The position numbers and the translations under genes were made by a program. Positions 16,345 through 27,340 of a stretch of 64,000 nucleotides of DNA are shown piece by piece; within the stretch, counting starts at the first letter, position 1; every line of letters starts with the position of its first letter. Where the stretch lies: the NCBI RefSeq assembly GCF_014643595.1, contig NZ_BMJT01000008.1:62001-126000 (forward strand), in the 5' to 3' direction. The notes under the pieces were generated by a model. The model saw nothing but the letters and a program-made list of their open reading frames with translations, had not been told where the DNA came from and made no database searches. The stretch is from Lysinibacillus alkalisoli (lineage in GTDB: Bacteria; Bacillota; Bacilli; Bacillales_A; Planococcaceae).

Positions 16345-18798
16345 ATGTTTAATCGATTTACAGAACGAGCAAATCAAGTTTTAAATTATGCACAAGATGA
16401 AGCAAGACGCTTTAAATCTTCAAAAATTGGCACAGAGCATTTATTGTTAGGGCTTGTACGTGAGGGTGAGGGCATTGCAGCTAAAGCATTAGCTGCGGCA
16501 AATGTAACACCTGAGATGATTGAACGTGGTATTGAACAATTAGTTGGCAGAGGTACAGAAGAGGTAAGTGCTGTTGTACAACATACACCACGTGCAAAAC
16601 GCGTTTTAGAATTAGCAGCAGATGAGGCACGTAAATTAAATCATAGCTACATTGGCACAGAACATATTTTATTAGGTTTAATCCGTGAAGAAGAGGGCGT
16701 AGCAGCACGAGTGTTAAACAATGTAGGCGTAGGTTTAAACAAAACACGTCAACAAGTATTATTGTTATTAGGTAATAGTGAAAATACACAGCCAAATAAT
16801 GCAAGTCCAAATACTATGTCTCAAGCAGCGAACACACCAACACTGGACAGCCTAGCAAGAGACTTAACACAAGTAGCACGTGAAGGTACATTAGACCCTG
16901 TTATTGGGCGTAGTAAAGAGATTACACGTGTGATTGAAGTATTATCACGTCGCACCAAAAATAACCCTGTACTAATTGGGGAGCCGGGTGTAGGTAAAAC
17001 GGCTATAGCAGAAGGATTAGCGCAACAAATTATAAACAATGAAGTACCAGAAATTTTACGGCATAAACGTGTTATGACATTAGACATGGGCACAGTCGTT
17101 GCTGGCACGAAGTATCGTGGTGAGTTTGAAGACCGCTTGAAAAAAGTAATGGAAGAAATTCGTCAGGCAGGCAATATTATTTTATTTATTGACGAGTTAC
17201 ACACATTAATTGGAGCAGGTGGTGCAGAAGGTGCCATTGACGCATCAAATATTTTAAAGCCATCACTTGCAAGAGGTGAGTTGCAATGTATCGGCGCAAC
17301 AACCCTTGATGAGTATCGTAAATATATTGAAAAAGATGCTGCTTTAGAGCGTCGTTTCCAACCGATTCAAGTAGATGAGCCTTCTGTAGAAGAGGCGATT
17401 CAAATCATTTATGGTTTACGTGACCGTTACGAGGCACACCACTGTGTGAAAATTACAGATGAAGCTGTAGAAGCAGCGGCACAAATGGGGGACCGTTATA
17501 TCTCAGATCGCTTCTTACCAGACAAAGCAATTGATTTAATTGATGAAGCAGGTTCTAAGGTGCGTTTGCGCTCTTACGTTTTACCACCAAATTTAAAAGA
17601 GTTAGAAGAAGAATTGGAAAATATCCGTGCAGAAAAAAACGCGGCGGTTCAAGGGCAAGAGTTTGAGAAAGCAGCGAATTTTAGAGACCGTGAGAAGCAA
17701 ATTACAAAGCAAGTGGATGAAATGAAGAAGAAGTGGAAAGAAGAGCAAGATAAAGCTGAACTTGAAGTGACGGTTAATGATATCGCACAAGTTGTAGCGA
17801 TGTGGACAGGTATTCCTGTAGCGAAGATTGCAGAGGAAGAGTCAATCAAGTTATTGCACTTAGAAGAAGAGTTGCATAAACGAGTAGTAGGGCAAGGTGA
17901 AGCTGTAGAGGCTATTTCACGTGCGATTCGCCGTGCAAGAGCAGGATTAAAAGATCCAAAACGTCCAATTGGTTCATTTATCTTCTTAGGTCCAACAGGC
18001 GTAGGTAAAACAGAGTTAGCCCGCGCGTTAGCAGAAGTTATGTTTGGTGATGAGGATGCGATGATTCGTGTCGATATGTCTGAATATATGGAGAAACACT
18101 CTACCTCTCGTTTAGTCGGTTCACCTCCAGGTTATGTAGGCTTTGAAGAGGGTGGGCAATTAACAGAAAAAGTACGTCGCAAACCATATTCCGTTGTATT
18201 ACTTGATGAAATCGAGAAGGCGCATCCAGATGTGTTCAATATCTTATTACAAGTGCTAGATGATGGACGACTAACAGATTCTAAAGGCCGTGTGGTAGAC
18301 TTCCGCAATACCGTTGTCATTATGACATCAAACGTAGGAGCGGATGCATTGAAATTCCGTAAAAATGTTGGCTTTAACGTGGGGGATCGTGCTGAAAAAG
18401 ATCATCAAGATATGAAGTCTGTCATGTTAGAAGAATTGAAAAAGGCATTCCGTCCAGAGTTTTTAAACCGTATTGATGAAATGATTGTATTCCACTCATT
18501 AGAAAAAGAACATCTGAAAGAAATCGTCCAATTAATGGCTAAGTCATTAACAAACCGTTTAGCAGAACAAGATATTGTATTAGAGATGACAGATGCGGCA
18601 TTAGAAAAGATTGCAGATGAAGGGTATGACCCAGAATACGGGGCACGTCCTTTAAGAAGATCGTTACAAAAACATGTTGAAGACCGTTTATCTGAAGAAC
18701 TATTAAAAGGCACTGTGAAAAAAGGTGAGACGGTAATTTTTGATTATGTGGATGGTGACTTTGTTGTCAAAAATGCAGATATAGCATTAGAGAAGTAA
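16345..18798 (+). CDS. clpC: AAA+ unfoldase ClpC
   Basis: ATPase subunit of the ClpCP protease and disaggregase. 817 residues: two N-terminal Clp repeats (about 4-70 and 80-145), AAA1 with Walker A GEPGVGKT at 212-219, a coiled middle domain with a UVR-like segment (about 410-470) that receives McsA/MecA adaptors, and AAA2 with GPTGVGKT near 549. The sensor and C-terminal D2-small domains follow. GGGGGA precedes the ATG. Last gene of the CtsR operon; a strong terminator follows, which separates it from radA. Confidence 0.97.
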   Translation: MFNRFTERANQVLNYAQDEARRFKSSKIGTEHLLLGLVREGEGIAAKALAAANVTPEMIERGIEQLVGRGTEEVSAVVQHTPRAKRVLELAADEARKLNHSYIGTEHILLGLIREEEGVAARVLNNVGVGLNKTRQQVLLLLGNSENTQPNNASPNTMSQAANTPTLDSLARDLTQVAREGTLDPVIGRSKEITRVIEVLSRRTKNNPVLIGEPGVGKTAIAEGLAQQIINNEVPEILRHKRVMTLDMGTVVAGTKYRGEFEDRLKKVMEEIRQAGNIILFIDELHTLIGAGGAEGAIDASNILKPSLARGELQCIGATTLDEYRKYIEKDAALERRFQPIQVDEPSVEEAIQIIYGLRDRYEAHHCVKITDEAVEAAAQMGDRYISDRFLPDKAIDLIDEAGSKVRLRSYVLPPNLKELEEELENIRAEKNAAVQGQEFEKAANFRDREKQITKQVDEMKKKWKEEQDKAELEVTVNDIAQVVAMWTGIPVAKIAEEESIKLLHLEEELHKRVVGQGEAVEAISRAIRRARAGLKDPKRPIGSFIFLGPTGVGKTELARALAEVMFGDEDAMIRVDMSEYMEKHSTSRLVGSPPGYVGFEEGGQLTEKVRRKPYSVVLLDEIEKAHPDVFNILLQVLDDGRLTDSKGRVVDFRNTVVIMTSNVGADALKFRKNVGFNVGDRAEKDHQDMKSVMLEELKKAFRPEFLNRIDEMIVFHSLEKEHLKEIVQLMAKSLTNRLAEQDIVLEMTDAALEKIADEGYDPEYGARPLRRSLQKHVEDRLSEELLKGTVKKGETVIFDYVDGDFVVKNADIALEK

Positions 18799-18810
18799 AA
18801 TTAATAGAAT

Positions 18811-18851
18811 AAATGCATCATTTTCTCAGTAGGGAAATGATGCATTTTTTT
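18811..18851. terminator. Terminator after clpC, shared with the convergent M48 gene
   Basis: 13-bp stem AAATGCATCATTT with its complement, 11-base loop, T-run. The M48 protease gene ends 6 bases further on the other strand. Confidence 0.92.
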
Positions 18852-18856
18852 ATTCA

Positions 18857-19756
18857 TTATAACTGAAATGTCTGTTGCAAATAATTCACTCGTCTATAGA
18901 TAGAAGGGTGTGTGGAGAATACATCAGCGAATCGACTTTGCCCATTGAATTGTAGGGCAGCATATTTCTTTTGTTGTGGCTCTAGTATAGCTCCTCCTTC
19001 TAATTGTTGAAGAGCACTAATCATTTGCTCGGGATGCGTTAATTGAGAAGCTAGGTGATCAGCAGCAAATTCACGCTGACGCGAATATTTTTTTAAAACC
19101 AAGCCTGCAATAAATAATAACAAGAGCGAGGCTAACCATTCAGTAAACCATACAAGCCAGTAAATCCAAGCACTTTTGGCATCTACAAAAAAGAAAGCAA
19201 ACCATTTGAACAAAGTAATAGGCAATAAAACCGTACTAACTATAATATTTAAAAAGGACTGTAATAATGTTTGAGTGACCATATCACCATTCACGATATG
19301 GGCAATTTCGTGTGCAATGACAGCTTCTACCGCATCAGGTGTCATTTCGTACAAAAGCGCTGTAGATACAGCCACAAGGCTATGATTTTTAGAGCGTCCT
19401 GTTGCAAAAGCATTTGGGTCATATGAGTCGTAAATGGCAACTTGAGGCATGACAGACAAATTGGCTTTTTGAGCTAAATGATATGTCGTTTGGCGATACC
19501 ATTCGATAACTTCATCGTCATAGATTACATCTTGTTCAAGCACTTCTAAATGATAAGCTCTTTTAATAAAAAAGATAGAAAAGTATAAACTAATAAATGG
19601 CATTGTACATGAGTACAATAGTAAAAAAGGTAAAATGCTAATGGCGTTGCCTTGGGTCAAAACTAATAAAGTTGTGATAACGGCTATATTGAGCAATCCA
19701 AACCATAACATGCGTTTCCAAAAAGCTCTGTTATGTAAATTATTATGATTTTCCAT
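18857..19756 (-). CDS. M48-family membrane zinc metalloprotease (HtpX-like)
   Basis: 299-residue membrane protease. Two N-terminal helices, the zinc-binding HEIAH within AVIAHEIAHIVNGD, the third-ligand glutamate region REFAADHLASQL, and two more helices between them match the HtpX/CAAX-type M48 fold, with the active site in the cytoplasm. HtpX proteins degrade damaged membrane proteins, so a quality-control role fits a place beside clpC, but that is inference. The gene is opposite in orientation to both neighbours. Its ATG follows AGGATGATTTT, a fair ribosome-binding site. Confidence 0.85.
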   Translation of the reverse strand: MENHNNLHNRAFWKRMLWFGLLNIAVITTLLVLTQGNAISILPFLLLYSCTMPFISLYFSIFFIKRAYHLEVLEQDVIYDDEVIEWYRQTTYHLAQKANLSVMPQVAIYDSYDPNAFATGRSKNHSLVAVSTALLYEMTPDAVEAVIAHEIAHIVNGDMVTQTLLQSFLNIIVSTVLLPITLFKWFAFFFVDAKSAWIYWLVWFTEWLASLLLLFIAGLVLKKYSRQREFAADHLASQLTHPEQMISALQQLEGGAILEPQQKKYAALQFNGQSRFADVFSTHPSIYRRVNYLQQTFQL

Positions 19757-19844
19757 AAAATCATCCTCTCTTATATTACTTCTTATTTTAGGTGAAGAGG
19801 TAGACAGTAAATGTCTAGTAACGAGTGCTATTTGAATGATTTTA

Positions 19845-19877
19845 TGGACAACGTTATTGTGTAGTCTTTGTTATAAT
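19845..19877 (+). promoter_or_regulatory. Promoter of radA
   Basis: Extended -10 TGTTATAAT (-10 TATAAT at 19872-19877). TGGACA at 19845 is 21 bases upstream, too far for a normal -35, so the extended -10 is the main evidence. Confidence 0.6.
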
Positions 19878-19901
19878 GAAAGTAAAAGTAAGGAGGCAAT
19901 T

Positions 19902-21278
19902 ATGGCGAAGAAAAAGACAAAATTTGTATGTAATAGTTGTGGATATGAGTCTGCTAAGTGGATGGGGCGATGTCCAGGTTGTGGCGCTTGGAATACGATG
20001 GTTGAAGAAGTAGAAATGGTTGCTAAAGGACCACGTGGTGCTTTCAAACATTCGAGCTCTACATCAGCTAAAGCAACCCCAATTGTTGATATAAAAACAG
20101 AGCAAGAGCCAAGGGTACCAACTACATTACATGAGTTTAATCGTGTTTTAGGAGGCGGGATCGTACCGGGGTCATTAGTGTTAATTGGAGGTGACCCTGG
20201 TATTGGGAAGTCGACCTTACTTCTTCAAGTGTCAGCTATTTTGTCCAATGCTGGTCATCGTGTTCTTTATATTTCTGGTGAAGAGTCAATTCGTCAAACA
20301 AAGTTACGAGCAGAACGTTTAGGTGTCACTTCGAAGGAACTTTATATTTATGCTGAAACAAACTTAGAGTTTTTAAATCAGACAATTGAAGAAGTGAATC
20401 CAAAGTTCGTTATTGTAGACTCGATTCAAACCGTACATCACCCAGAAGTGACAAGTGCCCCAGGTAGTGTATCACAAGTGAGAGAATGCACAGCAGAGTT
20501 AATGCGTATTGCCAAAACAAAAAATATTGCCATTTTCCTTGTAGGTCATGTGACAAAAGAGGGGCAAATAGCAGGGCCTCGTCTATTAGAACATATGGTA
20601 GACACTGTACTGTATTTTGAAGGTGAGCGCCATCATACGTATCGTATTTTGCGCAGCCAAAAAAATCGCTTTGGCTCCACTAATGAAATTGCGATATTTG
20701 AGATGTTGCAAAATGGTTTAAATGAAGTATTAAATCCATCAGAGATGTTCTTACAAGAACGTTCACAAGGAGCAGCGGGCTCTAGTATTGTGGCCTCTAT
20801 GGAAGGAACGCGTCCTATTTTAGTTGAGATACAATCATTAGTAACACCAACGAGCTTTAATTATCCTAAACGTATGGCTACAGGTGTAGAGCAGAATAGA
20901 GTGCAATTACTGATGGCTGTCTTAGAAAAACGCATGGGCTTCATGCTGCAATCACAAGATGCCTATATTAAAGTAGCTGGCGGTGTAAAGTTAGATGAAC
21001 CTGCAATTGATTTGGCCGTCCTAACAAGTATAGTATCGAGTTTTAAAGATGAGGCAGTAAAACCTACAGATTGTTTTATTGGTGAAGTAGGCTTAACGGG
21101 AGAGGTTCGCAGGGTATCACGTATTGAGCAACGTGTACAAGAAGCTGTGAAATTAGGTTTTACACGAGCGATTGTACCTAAGTCTAATATGGGGGGATGG
21201 GAGTACCCTAAAGGTATTGATATTCAAGGTGTGGAAACAATAGCGGAAGCTTTACGTATTGCTTTCCCTCAACTATGA
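19902..21278 (+). CDS. radA: DNA repair protein RadA (Sms)
   Basis: Hexameric helicase-like ATPase that promotes branch migration in homologous recombination. 458 residues: C4 zinc finger (Cys10, 13, 24, 27), RecA-like core with Walker [11 protein letters not shown] (96-105), the RadA signature KNRFG, and a C-terminal Lon-like domain with [16 protein letters not shown] 19902 follows AAGGAGG; an in-frame upstream ATG at 19836 adds 22 residues without support. In Bacillus it is followed by disA, but here the next gene is the PIN/TRAM protein. Confidence 0.96.
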   Translation: MAKKKTKFVCNSCGYESAKWMGRCPGCGAWNTMVEEVEMVAKGPRGAFKHSSSTSAKATPIVDIKTEQEPRVPTTLHEFNRVLGGGIVPGSLVLIGGDPGIGKSTLLLQVSAILSNAGHRVLYISGEESIRQTKLRAERLGVTSKELYIYAETNLEFLNQTIEEVNPKFVIVDSIQTVHHPEVTSAPGSVSQVRECTAELMRIAKTKNIAIFLVGHVTKEGQIAGPRLLEHMVDTVLYFEGERHHTYRILRSQKNRFGSTNEIAIFEMLQNGLNEVLNPSEMFLQERSQGAAGSSIVASMEGTRPILVEIQSLVTPTSFNYPKRMATGVEQNRVQLLMAVLEKRMGFMLQSQDAYIKVAGGVKLDEPAIDLAVLTSIVSSFKDEAVKPTDCFIGEVGLTGEVRRVSRIEQRVQEAVKLGFTRAIVPKSNMGGWEYPKGIDIQGVETIAEALRIAFPQL

Positions 21279-21333
21279 AATAACAGCTTAAACCTAAGAA
21301 AACGGGTATAATGATAAGTATTTAGGAGGTGTG

Positions 21334-22410
21334 ATGCAAGTGTTAAAGCGTACAATACAAATTATGTTTTTATTAATCGGTGGGGCTTTAGGTTATATAT
21401 TCCTTCCATCACTATACAAAATGATGAATGTATCAGGTATTCCATTTCTAGATAATGCTTTTGTATCTGTGCTAATTGGAGCAGGCCTACTTTTCATTTT
21501 ATCGTTTATGTTCTCGGACTACTTTGTTAAACTACTAAATTGGCTTGAGGAACGCTTGATTAAACTACCTCCAGCAGATTTATTATTTGGTACAATTGGC
21601 TTGATACTAGGGTTATTAGTAGCGTTTTTATTAAGCTTTACAATTGACAGTATCCCCTTTCCACCAGTACAGCAAGTATTACGTATTTTACTTACCTTAA
21701 CACTAGGTTATTTAGGTTTTAGAGTGTTTGCGACTCAACGTGAGGAGATTTTACAATTATTCTCGGGTAGAGCAGTTGCAAAACGAAATAAAACGGAGAG
21801 CAATGAAAAATCGGCTCAACAAAAAGTATTAGATACCAGTGTGATTATTGATGGCCGTATCGCAGATATTGCTGAAACAGGCTTTTTAGAAGGAGAGCTT
21901 GTCGTACCACAATTTGTATTAACAGAGCTTCAACATATTGCAGACTCATCTGATACTTTAAAACGTACAAGAGGGCGCAGAGGTTTAGATATTTTAAAAC
22001 GTCTACAAGATGAGAAAAATTCACATGTTGTCATTTCCGAAGAAGACTTTGAAGAGGTACAAGAAGTTGATTTGAAATTAGTGCGCTATGCTAAAAAGTT
22101 TAACGCACAAGTCGTAACGAATGATTTTAATTTAAATAAGGTATGTGATTTACACCAAGTAGAGGTATTAAATATCAATGACTTAGCTAATGCTGTAAAG
22201 CCAGTTGTGATACCTGGTGAGGACATGAAAGTAGTTGTGATAAAGGATGGCAAAGAGCAAAATCAAGGAATTGCTTATTTAGAGGATGGCACAATGATTG
22301 TAGTTGAAGATGGTCATGCTTTTATTGGTCAAGCCATCACAGTTACCGTAACAAGTGTTTTGCAAACGTCAGCTGGTCGAATGATATTTGCAAAACCATC
22401 AGAAGATTAG
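21334..22410 (+). CDS. PIN/TRAM-domain membrane protein (YacL-like)
   Basis: 358 residues. Four N-terminal membrane helices (to about 130) anchor a cytoplasmic PIN nuclease-like domain beginning LDTSVIIDGRIADI (near 165), then a TRAM RNA-binding domain at the C-terminus. The Bacillus counterpart YacL has no fully settled function; the domains suggest an RNase at the membrane. ATG 21334 is 4 bases after AGGAGG; GTG 21340 is 10 bases away and would begin MLKRTIQ, as in relatives, so the start is uncertain by two codons. Confidence 0.88.
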   Translation: MQVLKRTIQIMFLLIGGALGYIFLPSLYKMMNVSGIPFLDNAFVSVLIGAGLLFILSFMFSDYFVKLLNWLEERLIKLPPADLLFGTIGLILGLLVAFLLSFTIDSIPFPPVQQVLRILLTLTLGYLGFRVFATQREEILQLFSGRAVAKRNKTESNEKSAQQKVLDTSVIIDGRIADIAETGFLEGELVVPQFVLTELQHIADSSDTLKRTRGRRGLDILKRLQDEKNSHVVISEEDFEEVQEVDLKLVRYAKKFNAQVVTNDFNLNKVCDLHQVEVLNINDLANAVKPVVIPGEDMKVVVIKDGKEQNQGIAYLEDGTMIVVEDGHAFIGQAITVTVTSVLQTSAGRMIFAKPSED

Positions 22411-22422
22411 GACGTGGAGATT

Positions 22423-23115
22423 GTGCATTATGAAGTAGTATTGCCAGCAGCTGGCAGTGGTAAACGTATGGGCGCAGGTAAGAATAAATTGTTCTTACAA
22501 TTGCAAAATGAACCTATATTAATTCATACATTAAAGGTTTTTGAAACAGATCCCAATTGTACGGGTATTTGGTTAGCTGTGCGACCAGATGAACGAAATT
22601 TTATTAGAACCTTATTAAAAGAACATAACATTACAAAAGTGAGCGGCATGCCAGATGGAGGGGCTGAACGGCAACATTCTGTTCATGCTTGTATTAAGGC
22701 AATGAATCATGTTTCCATTGTGTTAGTACATGATGCTGCTCGCCCTTTTATTACACATACGATTATTGAGCAGTTAGTGAATGTGGCGCATGAAAATGGT
22801 GCAGCTATAGCAGGCGTACGTGCTAAGGATACCATGAAAAAAGTAGTGCAAGGTGTCGTCAAAGAAACGATTGAACGAGATAGTTTATGGATGGTACAAA
22901 CGCCACAAGCATTTCGTTTTGATTTACTAGCAGAAGCGGAAGATGTAGCTGAGAAGATTGGTTTCTTAGGTACAGATGAAGCGATGCTTGTTGAGCGATT
23001 AGGGCATGAAGTTTTTATAGTAGAGAGCACCTATGAAAATGTTAAAATGACAACACAAGAAGATTTAGTATTTGGTGAGGCTATTATTCGCCAACGTCAA
23101 CAAGGAGGACAATAA
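22423..23115 (+). CDS. ispD: 2-C-methyl-D-erythritol 4-phosphate cytidylyltransferase IspD
   Basis: Third step of the MEP isoprenoid pathway: MEP plus CTP gives CDP-ME. About 230 residues, with the nucleotide-binding loop [15 protein letters not shown] at residues 8-22 and the VHDAARPF and QTPQAF blocks. The start is uncertain. GTG 22423 begins [10 protein letters not shown], close to relatives; GTG 22414 would add three residues. Neither has a strong ribosome-binding site, and the gene may be coupled to the PIN/TRAM gene 12 bases upstream. It is followed after one base by ispF. Confidence 0.93.
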   Translation: MHYEVVLPAAGSGKRMGAGKNKLFLQLQNEPILIHTLKVFETDPNCTGIWLAVRPDERNFIRTLLKEHNITKVSGMPDGGAERQHSVHACIKAMNHVSIVLVHDAARPFITHTIIEQLVNVAHENGAAIAGVRAKDTMKKVVQGVVKETIERDSLWMVQTPQAFRFDLLAEAEDVAEKIGFLGTDEAMLVERLGHEVFIVESTYENVKMTTQEDLVFGEAIIRQRQQGGQ

Positions 23116-23116
23116 A

Positions 23117-23593
23117 ATGTTTCGTATCGGACAAGGTTTTGATGTACATGAATTTGCAGAAGGGCGCCCATTAATTATAGGGGGCATTACGATCCCGCAT
23201 GAAAAAGGGCTAATCGGACATTCTGATGCGGATGTGTTATTACATACTGTAACAGATGCCGCTTTAGGTGCAATTGGTGAGGGTGATATTGGCCGTCATT
23301 TTCCAGATACAGACCCTGAATTTAAAGATGCCGACTCGGCAAAATTACTATCCTATATTTGGCGTATTGTAGAAGAAAGAGGTTATAAATTAGGCAATAT
23401 TGATTGCACAATTATGGCACAACAACCTAAAATGGCGCCTCATATTCATGCGATGCGTACGCGTATTGCGGAGTTATTACATGCTGAGCCTTCTCAAGTA
23501 AATGTGAAAGCCACAACAACTGAGAAATTAGGATTTGTTGGGCGACAAGAAGGCATAGCTACTATGGCAACGATCTTATTAATCAAAGCATAA
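23117..23593 (+). CDS. ispF: 2-C-methyl-D-erythritol 2,4-cyclodiphosphate synthase IspF
   Basis: Fifth step of the MEP pathway, closing CDP-ME 2-phosphate to the cyclic diphosphate with loss of CMP. 158 residues, the family length. Zinc ligands Asp9 and His11 in GFDVHEF and His in [12 protein letters not shown] are seen. The conserved [11 protein letters not shown] and C-terminal [16 protein letters not shown] blocks are present. AAGGAGG precedes ATG 23117; an earlier GTG in frame lies inside ispD and is rejected. It is 1 base after ispD. Confidence 0.96.
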   Translation: MFRIGQGFDVHEFAEGRPLIIGGITIPHEKGLIGHSDADVLLHTVTDAALGAIGEGDIGRHFPDTDPEFKDADSAKLLSYIWRIVEERGYKLGNIDCTIMAQQPKMAPHIHAMRTRIAELLHAEPSQVNVKATTTEKLGFVGRQEGIATMATILLIKA

Positions 23594-23603
23594 ATGGCTA
23601 ACC

Positions 23604-23632
23604 TTTTCATTACCCAATAGCAGTGTTAAAAT
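23604..23632 (+). promoter_or_regulatory. Likely gltX promoter
   Basis: TTTTCA, 17 bases, TAAAAT (23627-23632). The -10 matches 5 of 6 and the -35 matches 4 of 6. Confidence 0.55.
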
Positions 23633-23678
23633 ATACATCATACACAAGCTCATTTTAAATTTTAGGAGGCAATTATTC

Positions 23679-25139
23679 ATGACGAAAGAAGTTCGTGTAC
23701 GTTATGCACCAAGCCCAACAGGCTATTTACATATTGGTGGCGCTCGTACAGCACTGTTCAACTATTTATATGCAAAACACCATAACGGAAAATTTATTGT
23801 ACGTATCGAGGATACAGATATCGAACGTAACGTAGAGGGCGGTGTAGAGTCACAGCTTGATAATTTACGCTGGTTAGGCATTGAATATGATGAATCAGTG
23901 GATATCGGTGGCCCTTATGCCCCTTATCGTCAAACGGAGCGTTTAGATATCTATGAAAAACACGCTCAAGAGCTTTTAGACAAAGGATTAGCTTATAAGT
24001 GTTTTTGTTCTTCAGAAAAATTGGAGCAATCACGTGAAGAGCAAAAAGCTAACGGAATTGCTGCACCAACGTATGATGGTACATGTCGTCATTTGACGGA
24101 TGAAGAGATCAAAGCAAAAGAAGCAGCAGGCGAAACATATACAATTCGTATGCGTGTGCCTGAGAATACAACTTATGAGATTGATGATCTTGTGCGCGGC
24201 CATGTGACCTTTGAGTCAAAAGATATTGGGGATTGGGTTATTGTTAAAGCAAATGGCATACCAACATATAATTTTGCTGTTGTGTTAGATGATCATTTTA
24301 TGGACATGACTCATATTTTCCGTGGAGAAGAACATTTATCCAATACACCAAAGCAAATGATGATTTTTGATGCATTCGGTTGGGAACACCCTAAGTTCGG
24401 TCATATGACATTGATTGTGAATGAGGATCGCAAAAAGTTATCGAAAAGAGATGAATCTATCATTCAATTTGTTACACAGTATAAAGATTTAGGCTATTTA
24501 CCTGAGGCGATGTTTAACTTCTTTGCCTTATTAGGTTGGTCTCCAGAAGGTGAGGAAGAAATCTTCTCACGCGAAGAGTTAATTCGTATCTTTGATGAAA
24601 AACGTCTGTCAAAATCACCATCTATGTTTGATAAAACAAAATTAACATGGATGAACAATCAATATATTAAAAAACTAACTTTAGATGAGGTAGCTGATTT
24701 AGCTATCCCACACTTACAAAAAGCAGAGCTTTTACCATTAGAAATGACGAAAGAGCAACAGCAATGGGCGACACAGCTAGTGGCACTTTATCATGAACAA
24801 ATGAGCTTTGGTGCAGAGATTGTAACATTATCATCATTATTCTTCACAGACGAGATTCACTACGATGAGGCTGCACAAGAAGTTTTAGCAGGCGAGCAAG
24901 TACCTGAAGTGATGGCAGCATTCCAACAACAGTTGGAGCAATTAGAAGCATTCACACCAGTAGCGATTAAAGCAGCAATCAAAGCTGTACAGAAAGAAAC
25001 AGGGCATAAAGGTAAAAATTTATTCATGCCAATTCGAGTGGTAACAACAGGTCAAACACATGGTCCTGAGTTGCCAGATGCTATTACATTGTTAGGTAAA
25101 GATAAAGCAGTGGCGCGTGTAGCAAAGTACGCACAATAA
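23679..25139 (+). CDS. gltX: Glutamyl-tRNA synthetase GltX
   Basis: Class I aminoacyl-tRNA synthetase charging tRNA-Glu. In bacteria of this group it also mischarges tRNA-Gln for the GatCAB pathway, which is known for the family and not shown here. 486 residues: HIGH-type signature HIGG (18-21), KMSKS-type KLSKRDES near 252, and a C-terminal anticodon-binding helical domain. AGGAGGC precedes ATG 23679. In Bacillus, cysE and cysS follow it; here cysE is absent and a T-box leader stands between gltX and cysS. Confidence 0.96.
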   Translation: MTKEVRVRYAPSPTGYLHIGGARTALFNYLYAKHHNGKFIVRIEDTDIERNVEGGVESQLDNLRWLGIEYDESVDIGGPYAPYRQTERLDIYEKHAQELLDKGLAYKCFCSSEKLEQSREEQKANGIAAPTYDGTCRHLTDEEIKAKEAAGETYTIRMRVPENTTYEIDDLVRGHVTFESKDIGDWVIVKANGIPTYNFAVVLDDHFMDMTHIFRGEEHLSNTPKQMMIFDAFGWEHPKFGHMTLIVNEDRKKLSKRDESIIQFVTQYKDLGYLPEAMFNFFALLGWSPEGEEEIFSREELIRIFDEKRLSKSPSMFDKTKLTWMNNQYIKKLTLDEVADLAIPHLQKAELLPLEMTKEQQQWATQLVALYHEQMSFGAEIVTLSSLFFTDEIHYDEAAQEVLAGEQVPEVMAAFQQQLEQLEAFTPVAIKAAIKAVQKETGHKGKNLFMPIRVVTTGQTHGPELPDAITLLGKDKAVARVAKYAQ

Positions 25140-25148
25140 AAAATAGCA

Positions 25149-25176
25149 TTGACTTTTAAAACAATCAATGTAAACT
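25149..25176 (+). promoter_or_regulatory. Promoter of the cysS T-box transcript
   Basis: TTGACT, 16 bases, TAAACT. It lies just after the gltX stop; transcription would start near 25183, ahead of the T-box stem I. Confidence 0.6.
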
Positions 25177-25189
25177 AAATTTACCAATA

Positions 25190-25439
25190 AGATCATGCAT
25201 TGATGAGGAGAAGTACATAATATGCCCTCTAAAAGAGAGATTTGCCAAAGGCTGAAAGCAAATCGAGTGAACCTATTATGGAAATGCACCTTTGAGCACT
25301 AAGCTGAAACATCAAGTAGGCTTTAGCGACTTGTCATCGTTACATGACATAAATGAGTAGAGACCATAGCGTCTCTAAATCAGAGTGGAACCACGTTTAT
25401 CACGTCTCTGTCACCAATGCGGTGATAGAGACTTTTTTT
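25190..25439 (+). promoter_or_regulatory. T-box riboswitch (tRNA-Cys responsive) of cysS
   Basis: Classic T-box leader. Stem I carries the specifier loop with TGC (25285-25287), a Cys codon, in GAAATGCACC. The T-box core AGAGTGGAACCACG is at 25382-25395. Its TGGA (25386-25389) would pair with the tRNA acceptor end; the last A is the complement of discriminator U73, as expected for tRNA-Cys. A terminator (GTCTCTGTCACC stem, AATGC loop, seven T) is at 25404-25439. Uncharged tRNA-Cys would favour the antiterminator and switch on cysS. Confidence 0.93.
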
Positions 25440-25521
25440 ATGGGAGTAACAGGAAGACAAAACGGTAGACGGTTCAGTAAAATGTAAATTATAAAACGAT
25501 AAATACAAGGAGAGAGTTCAT

Positions 25522-26928
25522 ATGTCTATTCAAATTTTCAATACATTAACACGTGAAAAAGAGCCATTTGTTCCTATGGAAGAGGGTAAGGTTAAAATGT
25601 ACGTGTGTGGTCCAACCGTATATAACTACATCCATATTGGGAATGCACGACCTGTTATTGTATATGATACTGTACGTCGTTACTTACAATTTAAAGGGTA
25701 TGATGTAACTTTTATATCAAATTTCACAGATGTAGACGATAAAATTATCAAAGCTGCCAATGAATTAGGTGAAGATGTCTCCACATTGACAGAGCGTTTT
25801 ATTCACGCCTATTTTGAAGATGTTACCGCATTAGGATGCAAAAAAGCGGATGCACACCCACGAGTTATGGAGCATATGGATGATATTATTGCTTTTATCG
25901 CAGTATTAATGGATAAGGGTTATGCTTATGAATCAGAAGGTGATGTGTATTACCGCACACGTAAATTTGATGGTTATGGTAAGTTGTCGCATCAATCTGT
26001 AGATGATTTAAAAGTTGGTGCTCGTATTGAAGCTGGTGAGAAGAAGGAAGATGCGCTAGATTTCGCTTTATGGAAGGCAGCAAAGGTCGGAGAGATTTCG
26101 TGGGATAGCCCCTGGGGGAAAGGTCGTCCGGGCTGGCATATTGAGTGTTCAGTAATGGTACGTGAACATTTAGGCGATACGATTGATATTCATGCAGGTG
26201 GACAAGATTTAACATTCCCACATCATGAGAATGAAATTGCTCAGTCAGAAGCACACAATGATAAAACTTTTGCGCGTTATTGGATGCATAACGGTTATGT
26301 TAATATTGATAATGAAAAAATGTCGAAGTCATTAGGGAACTTTGTATTAGTAAACGACATAAGACAGCAAATCGATCCACAAGTATTGCGATTCTTTATG
26401 TTATCTGTTCATTATCGTCATCCTATTAATTTTGCCAAAGAATTAGTAGAGTCAGCAGCAGCAAGTTTAGAACGAATTAAAACAGCTTATAATAATATTT
26501 CGCACCGTTTACAAACGACTACAGACTTAACTGAAGATAAAACATGGCTACTTCAAATTGATGACCAAATTAAAGCGTTTGAAGTAGCGATGGATGACGA
26601 TTTTAATACTGCAAATGCTATTTCAGTATTATTTGAATTAGCACGTTTGGCAAATGTTTACTTAACTCAAGCGAATACTAGCCAACAAGTATTACAAAAG
26701 TTCTTAACAACGTTTGAGAATCTACTAGATGTATTAGGCATTACTATTAAAGATACAGCACTTTTGGATGAGGAAGTGGAACAATTAATCCAAGAACGTA
26801 TTGAAGCACGCCAATCTAAAAACTTTGCGCGTTCAGATGAGATTAGAGACCTATTACAAAATAAAGGTATTATTTTAGAGGATACTCGCCAAGGTACACG
26901 CTGGAAGCGAGGTACGATAAGTGAGTAA
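25522..26928 (+). CDS. cysS: Cysteinyl-tRNA synthetase CysS
   Basis: Class I synthetase charging tRNA-Cys. 468 residues with zinc ligand Cys29 in [14 protein letters not shown]-type HIGN at 38-41, the second zinc-ligand region in WHIECSVM and [12 protein letters not shown], and KMSKSLGN near 266. The C-terminal DALR-like helical domain and the final RGTRWKRG are seen. ATG 25522 follows AAGGAGAGAG. It is expressed from a T-box-controlled transcript. It overlaps the start of mrnC by 8 bases. Confidence 0.97.
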   Translation: MSIQIFNTLTREKEPFVPMEEGKVKMYVCGPTVYNYIHIGNARPVIVYDTVRRYLQFKGYDVTFISNFTDVDDKIIKAANELGEDVSTLTERFIHAYFEDVTALGCKKADAHPRVMEHMDDIIAFIAVLMDKGYAYESEGDVYYRTRKFDGYGKLSHQSVDDLKVGARIEAGEKKEDALDFALWKAAKVGEISWDSPWGKGRPGWHIECSVMVREHLGDTIDIHAGGQDLTFPHHENEIAQSEAHNDKTFARYWMHNGYVNIDNEKMSKSLGNFVLVNDIRQQIDPQVLRFFMLSVHYRHPINFAKELVESAAASLERIKTAYNNISHRLQTTTDLTEDKTWLLQIDDQIKAFEVAMDDDFNTANAISVLFELARLANVYLTQANTSQQVLQKFLTTFENLLDVLGITIKDTALLDEEVEQLIQERIEARQSKNFARSDEIRDLLQNKGIILEDTRQGTRWKRGTISE

Positions 26929-27340
26929 ACTCCAACCAGGTGATGTTAAACAGTTAAATGCGTTAGCACTTGCCTATATGGGTGATGCTGTTTTAGAACA
27001 ACGAGTGCGTGCACATTTATTGCATAGTGGTAAAGCGCGCCCTAATACTTTACAAAAAGAAGCTATTTACTATGTGTCAGCAAAGGCACAAGCAAAAGTG
27101 ATACATCGTTTACTTGAAGAAAACTATTTAACAGACTCAGAAGTTGCGACATTTAAGCGAGGGCGGAATGCAAAATCGGGTTCAGTGCCAAAAAATACAG
27201 ATGTGCAAACGTATCGTAATAGCTCAGGATATGAGGCAGTGCTAGGTAGTTTGTTTTTACAAGAACAATATGAACGTGTCGATGAAATTATTACGTATGC
27301 CATTCATATTTGTGAAGAACTGAAGGGGGAAGGGAAATGA
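26921..27340 (+). CDS. mrnC: Mini-ribonuclease III (MrnC)
   Basis: 139-residue RNase III-like nuclease without a dsRNA-binding domain; it trims the ends of 23S rRNA precursor. The catalytic helix [17 protein letters not shown] (14-30) holds the acidic active-site residue. The block [20 protein letters not shown] is typical. It starts at GTG 26921, with GAGG nine bases upstream, and overlaps cysS by 8 bases. It overlaps rlmB by 4 bases (ATGA). It belongs to the cysS-sigH cluster of translation and rRNA-processing genes. Confidence 0.93.
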   Translation: MSKLQPGDVKQLNALALAYMGDAVLEQRVRAHLLHSGKARPNTLQKEAIYYVSAKAQAKVIHRLLEENYLTDSEVATFKRGRNAKSGSVPKNTDVQTYRNSSGYEAVLGSLFLQEQYERVDEIITYAIHICEELKGEGK

